From Iris pallida (lineage: Eukaryota; Streptophyta; Magnoliopsida; Asparagales; Iridaceae): a stretch of DNA of 64,000 nucleotides. The position numbers were made by a program, and so were the translations under genes. Below the pieces are notes generated by a model, which was not told the origin of the DNA, made no database searches, and worked only from the letters and a program-made list of their open reading frames with translations. Positions within the stretch are counted from its first letter, which is position 1, and each line of letters starts with the position of its first letter. This document shows positions 56,701-64,000 of this stretch, one piece after another. Location of the stretch: contig JANAVB010016199.1 of assembly GCA_029216955.1 (NCBI GenBank), positions 11,169,595-11,233,594 on the forward strand. Direction: 5' to 3'.

Positions 56701-57782
56701 GAGATGTTATCCTTAGGGAGCATCGGGTACTCTACGTTCTGTGCGTTTCACTTACATAGCGTACCATATGCTTCTTTGGTTCTTTGATTACTTATGACAT
56801 ATACCCTTATGATCACAGAGTCTCCTAGAATCTCTTATCCCATTTACTGGGTGTCCTAGAATCTCCTAGAATTCCCATTTTTTGGACTACTATGTACCAA
56901 CCTTCGGGGGCTTACCAACCTTCGGGGGCTATTACATAGAATCATAACATAACCTATTTGGATCCTTGTGTACTGATTGGGGGTACGGGGGAGTAGAAGT
57001 AGACATGTGAATAATACCCAAGTAGTATCTTATCAGAATCTCTTCCATAGTGTCTTATCAGAATCTCCTATGCCATTTACATGTCTATGTTGTACTCTGA
57101 CTCACTAGTCACATGATAGTTCTCTATTATAGTAGATATTTCTATTACAGCTTTCTCTCTCTGTTTACATACTGCACTTGTTCAGTACTTGTATCTTACT
57201 TTACTGCATGATTATATTTTCTAACCTGCTATAATCTGTTGAGATGTACTGTACTCGCTCCTGTCCTGACTGGACCTGTTGAAAATATTACAGAGGACGA
57301 GAAGGAGGCTTGCCTGGACACTTTCTACGGGGCAGTCTTAGATGACACCTGCGAGCTGGACCCTCAGGAGAACCCAGCTCTAGCTGAGGATATCACCCCG
57401 ACTGCCTAGACTAGATTAGATAGGCTGATTATCTTACTTTATGCAGTCTTGAGACATGTTTTAGCTAGACTATATTTGGAGTTCAGAGTTGTATATATTC
57501 TTTCATTATGTATCTGAGACCATGTACTTCTGGATATTGCTGGGATTATCTTAGACTACTTTTCATCTATTTATTTCCTTGAGTTCTATTTCATATCGTG
57601 CTATCTCTTCCTTAGTTGTGATTGAGTTTTACTGTTATGTCACCCCCATTCGGGGAGTATAAACTGTTTAGAGATATATTGTTAGATGTTGTGACCTAGG
57701 ACAGCGTTCTACCGCCGACACTGCGACGTAGGCTGGACGTACCCACGTCTCGTGCCCTTACTCTAGGGTGCGGGTCGTGACA
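53711..57782 (+). repeat. E4 3' LTR (4072 bp)
   Basis: Collinear with 44772-48850. Visible differences include a 12-bp loss in the TTTATTAGAA repeat near 53765 and a short GCCATAA duplication near 53972. Exons A, B and C are all retained (54292-54371, 56532-56585, 57294-57409). Exon C has three replacement changes, all of G-to-A or C-to-T type. Confidence 0.95.
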
Positions 57783-59312
57783 TTGGTCGTGCCTGAATGC
57801 TTGCCTCGTAGTTAACATGGGAATTATATTCCGTCTCTTGTTTTTATAATGCAAGCTCTTGTTTTATTCTAACCCTGTCTTCTTATTACTTAATCATGTT
57901 CATTATTTATATCTTTTGTTTATTAACCTGCCGATTTTAGTTCTTAAGTGAAGCCTCTCTTGTGGCACTTGCTCTTTCTGGGGTCTGACCTAGCTGGTTT
58001 TGTTTGGCCAGATTTCGGAGTAGCACCCAAGGATCTACCTGCCTTCCAGCTAGATGGTGAATACTTGACGCAACCCTGACAATGAGTGGGTTTCTTATTT
58101 TGCTGTCCCACTCTATTGTAAAATTATTCTTTTGAGACATTTAGCCGCCGAACAAGTGTAAGCTCGTGTTAAAACTTATATTCTGTCTGCCTAAGGGCAG
58201 TAACATGATTGACAAATCCTAGGTTTGATCATGTATGACTTTAACTCTTGCTAGTCTTCGTATTTTGTATGACTAGCTTCATAATCATCTGAATATGTAA
58301 TGTTTGGGATGCCATACTTTGTATGTCTGATGATCCAATATCTTGTAACCTTTATTTGCTTGCTTAAGATTGAGACAGTAGGCTTGTTCTTGACCATAAG
58401 GGACTGATGGCTTATAGTTAAACCCTCATGCATCTAGACAGCCGTGACCGTTTGCGAGGTGGGTTGCACTTCAATGTACGTAGCTGGCTGTGTCTGTCCC
58501 CCGCTCTCCAGTATTCTGGTTCTGGGGCGTGACATACATGTATATGCAATGTACATTACTTTGACTCATAAAAGAGTGAGATTCATTATGGGTCAATAAC
58601 CTCTATGAATTGGGTAATGGCATTGTGTGTATAATGGTATATTTATTATAAAAATATTTATGTCCTGATACGTCGGATTGATGATGCCCCTTAAGGAGCT
58701 CATAAAGATTGTCATGTAAACCCTGCAAGTGGATTATATTTGACATGATACAATAAAGTTGTGTGTTACTACTTATGGATAAAATATATTGATCAATATA
58801 GTTGTCAGTAACTTAATTTGCTCGACGGACACTCGATATCTTAATATGAAGAGACGAATAAGCATATAATAAGAAGGAGATCATAAATGTAATCTAGGAT
58901 TAGGAAGGTAGCACAACAATAGCTCTTTAGTGGACCGACCTATTGTTAACGAGCCTGACTTGTGTGTTCGGGCAGAACATGGGATACCTAGATCCGTTAG
59001 GAGACATCTATTTTTTCTCATGTTCTCTATCGCAGCCTATGTATATATCCTCTATTCCCTAGCCATCGTAATGTATCAGAAAATTTGTTTTTCACGTAAG
59101 GAGAGAAATAAAGGTCAGCCAAGGAGAAAAAAAGGTTACGCCCACACGATGTCCAACCCGAGGAAGGAATACAGTAGAAGATCTTGAGATTGCTGACTGA
59201 TTGAGGTTGCTGGAAATCATCATAATTTATGAACCCTACTTTCGCCATTGAAGAAGGGTTAGATCACACCTTAAACATATTCATCTTTTATCGATCGATA
59301 TGTACACCAATA

Positions 59313-61419
59313 TGTAATGTCTCACATCGTACGGTGCATTATGCTGAGTCGATTGATGTGATAAGGTATGAGTTTGATTCGAGGAGGTATGATTACGATT
59401 TGAAGAAGTATTGAATGAGTTGGTTTTATGTGCAGATATCATGCGAAGTCTCCTGCAACGAGCCGAGGCGTAGGCGATAGACGGAGTCAGTGGATGAGTG
59501 CGAAGGAGCACGAAGTGCTTGCATGGTTAGCTCGGATGAGATGATCGTGCAACAAAGTTAAGGTATCGGGTCGTATCGGCTCGGTGAAGCGATGGACAGA
59601 TCGGCTTAAGGTGGACTCCCCTACTCCTTCATGCCTAATAAAATGTACCTTGTATGCATCTCTAGAAGTCCACGGGCATGGCTCAAACGAGTATAAAATT
59701 GTATTATGCGTCGAACACTAAGATAGAACATTTAGCATTGAATAATTGAGGTGATGTGCATCAAGTGCACGGGTCATGATAGGACATTGATGGTAGAACA
59801 TTGAAAAGAAATATTGAGGTGTGCATCAAGTGCACGACTTAGAAATCATTGAACATTAGGCTTAGAACATTAAATAATGGCATTGAGCATGCATATGTGG
59901 ACTGAAACTATGTGTCTGGCTTAATAAGCGAATTAGACAAGTTGTGGCGCAATGCCACGGAACTGTTGTGACATTGAAATATACTTTGTGCATCAAAGTA
60001 TGTACTTGTGGCAAAATTGTCACGGAACAGCTATTATACGAATGACTTGAGAATAGTTTGAGTTAGTAGATGTTGTGTATTGCTACGGATGTGTTCGGGA
60101 CCTACGAGTCACCGTTTGGGGCAATGTGCATCAATATGGATGTGTTGGGGCATAGTGCCGATGGAACTTGAGATAGAATAATGTTGACGCAAGTTGATAT
60201 GGTTTATGAGTTGGACTTGAGAAGGTGTTTGAGATTGTGGTGACTTTTTAACTTTTGTGCGTATTGTATGGTCAATGGACTTGGATAACCTGTGCAAGGA
60301 TTTTGGTATCCCTCGAACGAGTTATGACCGGGGCACCGGGACCGTTCAGCCTAGGAGATAATTGAGATTGGCATCTGTGGTGCACTTGATTAGGACGGAT
60401 TACGGTCGGCCACTGATGTGATAAGACACAATACTAGTAAGTTCGAGATCCTTCAGATACAGGGCTAGCAACTAGTACGGGGAGCGATCGCGGACTTACG
60501 TTGAGATACAGTCCATTATGGCTCGATATGCCATGACCTTTCATATAGATAGGACCGGTGGACTGAGATTAGAATTGGGTGTAGGCGCAGATCCTGCCAC
60601 CATTATGATTATGTTAAGTAGTTGGTTGGTTATGTGAATTGTTATCGGTTGCAGGCATGGCAATTGGAGACGGAGATGTGCACGATCACTATGTAATGAA
60701 TATTATGTGGCTAACAGTGTCTGCTGTAGGGACACGATACTGGACACATTTGTGTTTCAAAAGTTATTAATACTGATAACATGTTTTAGTGCTTTGATTA
60801 TGCCATGAAACTGATCCTAAGGTAATAATAGAAATATCACATAATAAGATACATGTTTCACTAAATTACTTAGTGTTGGTTTAGGCGAGTGGGTTTCATT
60901 AGTACGCGAGAGGATTAGTATTGATCTCCCACTAGATTACTTGCATGTTCAGGGAATGGTTTGCTCGTGGCGGAGCTTCGCTTAGACGTACTAAGGCATG
61001 GAGTTCCTTAGCGTTTCGAGACGTGCGACTGCACTGGAGCTCAGCATGCAACATGAAGATATATTCAGCCGAGGGTCATCAGATGTGCTATAAAAGACAT
61101 GATGTATGGAACAAAAAAATTCTTTGTGAGCAAGAGAGATCATGAGTGTTGTAAGCCTAATTGACATATGTATTTAAGCTATTCAAGAGCCTTGTGTTCA
61201 ACTGCTTAATTAATAAAATGATTCTTTTGTATAATCTGATATGTCTCCACCTCCTTCCGCTACTTATGTATTGAATTGGGACAATCATTTTGAGAATCTG
61301 TCATCTTGCCTTGCACGAGTGCAACTCCAGACTGGTGCGGCATCACGCCACAGCAAGGATGATTATTTCGGATGAAATCGGTGCGAAGACAAGCGATTTT
61401 TCGGGTTCGAGACGTGACA
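59313..61419 (+). repeat. Family X solo LTR (2107 bp), plus strand
   Basis: TGTAATGTCTCACATCG...GAGACGTGACA, flanked by CAATA (59308-59312) and CAATC (61420-61424), four of five matching. It shares GTGCGGCATCACGCC and GAGTTCCTTAG with the minus-strand X LTR (14289-16628). TATA CTATAAAAG at 61088-61096, possible polyadenylation AATAAAATG near 61208. No PBS follows, so solo. Confidence 0.75.
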
Positions 61420-61636
61420 CAATCCACGGTCCTGGGGAACCCCAGTTCCTTCAAGAACAAGCATCTAACACACTATTTTATCAGTCATGAAGTTGCAAGT
61501 CACCTTAGGCCTGCACCATTGGTTATATGTTTCTTCACATAATTTAGTAAAAAAAATATAAAAAAAATGGACATGGCGAGATTGTTCCCAAAAATTCTCC
61601 CACTCCCAATTAATTATCATATATATTTATCGTCTT

Positions 61637-62447
61637 TGTTGGATTGCTTGTAGTCAAACTGTAACTAATTGTAAATGCTATTTAAAAACCTCAAGTTGTT
61701 TCTAAAGTTATTTATTGAGGAGATTGGATCAAAAGATGACTAAACAACCAAGGGACACATCAACAAAGAAATGATATAAAAGGGAGAGAAAAAGAGGCTA
61801 ACATCAAAGGATTTATTCTAGTATGTTTCTATGTTATAAGATCCATTAGTTCTTATGGATGCCAAAAAAATTAATGAATCCTTTTAAACCAAGTCTCTGG
61901 GTTGGTTTGTATGGGCCGTGCCAGCAATCATGCTAATAATTGTCTATTTCTTTTTCACAGCTTACCATATCAATTAAGCCTATCACTTGTCCTAGTAGCA
62001 CCTTCAAGGCAGGGCAGGTCGGCTTAAGGTAAGTCAGACAAGACTTTGAGCTTGGTTAACCCTCTTGTTTGGAGCAACTCTCAGACTTAATGTGACCCCA
62101 TAAAAGGTTGGGATCACGAGTGACCCTTCAGGATGGGCCAATAATAAGAATTAAGCGACAACCAAAACTAGTTCTGGATAGGACAACCCAATCCCGTGGG
62201 CCGGCCTTGCTTCAAGGTTCAAACTATCATATTCTCACACCTAACCTATGCACATCTCCATCTCTGTTCCACATAATGAATTGATGCTATATTCATGACT
62301 ATAATCATTCCTTGTTCTCTCTTTCCTTACTTTGTTAAGTGCATCGTTGTCTTGAGATTGTTTCATAAGGAAAGTCCAATATATTTAAACTTGTTGAGCT
62401 TGTTCTTTGTGGACTGAGACATGTGTGGAGTCCGACAAAGCCCAACA
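61637..62447 (+). repeat. Solo copia-type LTR (811 bp)
   Basis: TGTTGG...CCAACA inverted ends, flanked by GTCTT (61632-61636) and GTTTT (62448-62452), four of five matching. Contains GATATAAAAGG near 61772 as TATA. No coding sequence. Orientation is inferred from the TATA. Confidence 0.55.
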
Positions 62448-62879
62448 GTTTTAAATTTTCCATATCTTTACAGTGATGTTGATATGTCTTGAGTGGTTAA
62501 GAAGATAGACTGAAATTTATTAGGTTTTGCATGCACATGTTCTAATCCTACTTTGTATGTTTTTGATAGAATGCATAACTAAAGTATTTTAGATTTAGAA
62601 CACATGACCATTTTTCTTTTCTTTTCTTTTTCTTTTTTGTTTAGCCAGGGAGGTGATAATAACAGGGAAGTGACTTTGCATATGAAATAAAAACAAAACA
62701 ATATTGTTAGTTGAAATTACCAAATAATCATATGGTATGATCAAATTATGAATTAACAAATCTAGAGTTTTATAGCATTCTAATGTCTGATACATGAAAG
62801 TTTTATAGCATTCTAATATATTTCACATATATTGGTTAGTTATGGTATATCCTTGTATGGGTTGTGTGTATGATATTAC
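62448..62879. other. Unassigned intergenic sequence
   Basis: AT-rich, with a short CTTTT run (62614-62638) and a duplicated AGTTTTATAGCATTCTAAT (62765, 62799). Nothing else recognised. Confidence 0.6.
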
Positions 62880-63330
62880 AATTTTATATTTGACATGTAT
62901 ATTATGCATCTTGCTACTTTTATCCCTTCCAGGTGCATAGCTTCTCTCTTATCTCAAAGCTCGAAAGGATCGTGGATGATTCCTTGCTCTTATTCAGGTA
63001 GATTGAGTAAAACTTTGTTCATGCATCTTTCGCAGTTTCTTTCTGTTATTTATATTCTACTGACATAGCATAGAATTTGCAAGCTCTATCATTTTCTTCA
63101 ACTTGTTCAAACATATGTATTATTGCGGGCCTACTATAACGCATTTTGTCAATTATTGAGATTTTATACATTGTGGACTGAGATATATTTAGTTGCTTAG
63201 TCATAAAGATAGCTAGATTACTAGGCCTTGGACAGCCTATACGTAATCGGTTGGGTTGAAATCTACTTGATACGTAGCTAGCAATTGTCAAGTGTTCTGG
63301 TCCTACATATTTTGAGACTAAGACATGACA
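62880..63330 (+). repeat. Degenerate Tekay-like LTR 3' end
   Basis: 63235-63330 resembles the S1 LTR end in order (TATACGTA, TTGGGTTG, GATACGTAGCT, then CTAAGACATGACA). Upstream has acceptor/donor-like CCTTCCAG and TTCAG/GTAGAT, as in other Tekay-like LTRs, but no readable exon. Confidence 0.45.
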
Positions 63331-64000
63331 CGAATACACATGGCACACGAGTACATGATATAATATAAATACCGAAAACACGAAAAATATATAATACAAG
63401 ATACACAGATATAAATATCGGGAGACGGGGCTTACAAGCCTCCACCTCGATTTGTCAGTCTTTGTGCAAGAGATGTGCGGGAGGGCGATGGACTGCGAGC
63501 CAAAAACCGTTGCAAAAAGGAGGCGGGATCTGGTCCTCCTCCAAGTCGTTTCCACCATTATTTGGGCTGCTTCTTGAACAGCACCTATAATGAAACATAA
63601 GGTTTCAGTTTTATTGCGACATGTATGGAACCCATTATGTGGATCCAAAAGGTACCCACAAATTCAAAGATGCTAGCTTTCCGTACGTATTTTCTCTTGT
63701 CCTGTTGAATGCCTTCAAGAATTCTTCTTGTGTCGAATGCTTTCATAATAGTTCCTTGGTATTTACTACAAGTCGTTTTGGCTCCAACCAAAGCTACAAC
63801 ATTTGGAAGAATCTTGTAACTGACTTTACCTAAAGCAATTCAGACACCAGAAATCTTCTGAGAAAACTAAATGCACAAGGGAAACCATATTTCAAAAATC
63901 TCTACAGTGGCATCCCTGTCAATTTTCCTCTGTTCCATAACAATTAAAGACAGCAAAATGAAACTAATTAAATCCATTCAGATTTTGTATCGGTTAGCAT
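63331..64000. other. Unassigned sequence to window end
   Basis: Minus-strand frames of 68-200 codons cross the region, but they show no recognised domain and include low-complexity Tyr/Val-rich stretches. No PBS follows the LTR end at 63330. I see no supported feature. Confidence 0.5.

Larger units (their letters stand above)
44772..57782 (+). mobile_element. Element E4: complete Tekay-like Ty3/gypsy chromovirus (13.0 kb)
   Basis: 5' LTR 44772-48850 and 3' LTR 53711-57782, both TGTCACTACC...GTCGTGACA. The target duplication TTGGT is perfect (44767-44771 and 57783-57787). Internal order is PBS, gag, protease, RT, RNase H, integrase, chromodomain-like tail, PPT. The two LTRs are nearly identical by eye, with few substitutions and short indels, indicating a recent insertion. 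Even so the coding region carries many stops, mainly TAG. It is inserted in solo LTR S2. Confidence 0.95.
42608..58534 (+). repeat. S2: Tekay-like solo LTR in copia B LTR, split by E4
   Basis: Pieces 42608-44771 and 57788-58534, starting TGTCACTCCCG and ending GGGGCGTGACA, flanked by TACA (42604-42607 and 58535-58538). Total about 2.9 kb; no internal region, so solo. TATA CTATATAAG at 42853-42862. The TAG/GCAAGTACAAC motif is at 42955-42972. It contains TTGGC/TTGAC-rich simple repeats (42740-42835) and the two-unit tandem array 43445-43690. Confidence 0.75.
42191..61470 (+). repeat. Copia B 3' LTR in three pieces (42191-42607, 58539-59312, 61425-61470)
   Basis: Starts TGTTAGTG and ends CATCTAACA, giving perfect 6-bp inverted ends TGTTAG/CTAACA. 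The pieces total about 1.24 kb. It is interrupted by S2 (TSD TACA) and by a family X solo LTR (CAATA/CAATC). The assembly rests on the matching duplications and ends, since the 5' LTR is not present for comparison. Confidence 0.65.

Noticed and set aside
63046..63648. 200-codon minus-strand ORF as a host gene
   Set aside because: It crosses a degenerate LTR end on the opposite strand, has no recognised domain, and contains a hydrophobic low-complexity segment.

Overview
This window looks like intergenic heterochromatin from a large flowering-plant nuclear genome. It has no recognisable single-copy host gene, rRNA, tRNA gene or bacterial-type operon. Almost every base can be assigned to LTR retrotransposons nested inside each other: Ty3/gypsy chromoviruses of the Tekay/Del type, other Ty3/gypsy-like LTRs, and Ty1/copia elements. 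There is also one hAT-type DNA transposon. Plant-type chromodomain integrases, plant copia pol domains and 2-4 kb LTRs support this reading.

Layout, left to right. (1) 1-7842: minus-strand Tekay-like element E1 (decayed gag-pol, tRNA-Ile-type PBS, 3.0 kb 5' LTR), inserted at the protease/RT junction of E2. (2) 7848-12359: minus-strand Tekay-like E2 (gag-protease, PBS, 2.5 kb LTR), itself inserted 87 bp into a related LTR start. (3) 12447-16628: minus-strand gypsy family X (tRNA-iMet PBS, 2.3 kb LTR, no recognisable gag). (4) 16629-18240: family Y LTR and leader, minus strand. (5) about 18241-20395: old Tekay-like LTR 'D' with a long AT microsatellite. (6) 20396-38110: a SIRE-like copia (copia A). 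It is split by a solo LTR of its own family (24111-25374, TSD GTACC) and by a Tekay-like solo LTR S1 (26701 to about 38050). S1 is in turn split by E3 (28809-37366, TSD CCACA), a gag-only element with an intact 459-residue gag. (7) 38111-39529: family Y LTR on the plus strand. (8) 39530-61470: 5'-truncated copia B. It is split by a 1.1 kb hAT element (40781-41876), and its 3' LTR is split by solo LTR S2 (42608-58534) and by a family X solo LTR (59313-61419). S2 contains the complete Tekay-like element E4 (44772-57782, TSD TTGGT, about 4.07 kb LTRs). (9) 61637-63330: a copia solo LTR and a decayed Tekay-like LTR end; the remainder is unassigned.

The most interesting observation is inside the LTRs. 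Five different Tekay-like LTRs (E1, E2, E3, E4, D) each carry an exon-like block. It starts right after a plant 3' splice-site consensus, always in the same phase (two leading nucleotides). It encodes an acidic peptide with a shared YG core and ends at a stop codon. In E4, E1 and D an upstream exon-like block, ending at a GC-type (or mutated GC-type) donor, joins it in frame and is open throughout. E4 has a third in-frame block further upstream. All four PBS-bearing elements also have a 3' splice-site consensus touching the gag ATG, and E4 has a likely 94-nt intron inside integrase. Together these suggest a spliced accessory reading frame carried by the LTRs, with splicing dividing genomic RNA from messenger RNA. 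This is inferred from sequence alone. No start codon for the LTR frame was found, and RNA data would be decisive.
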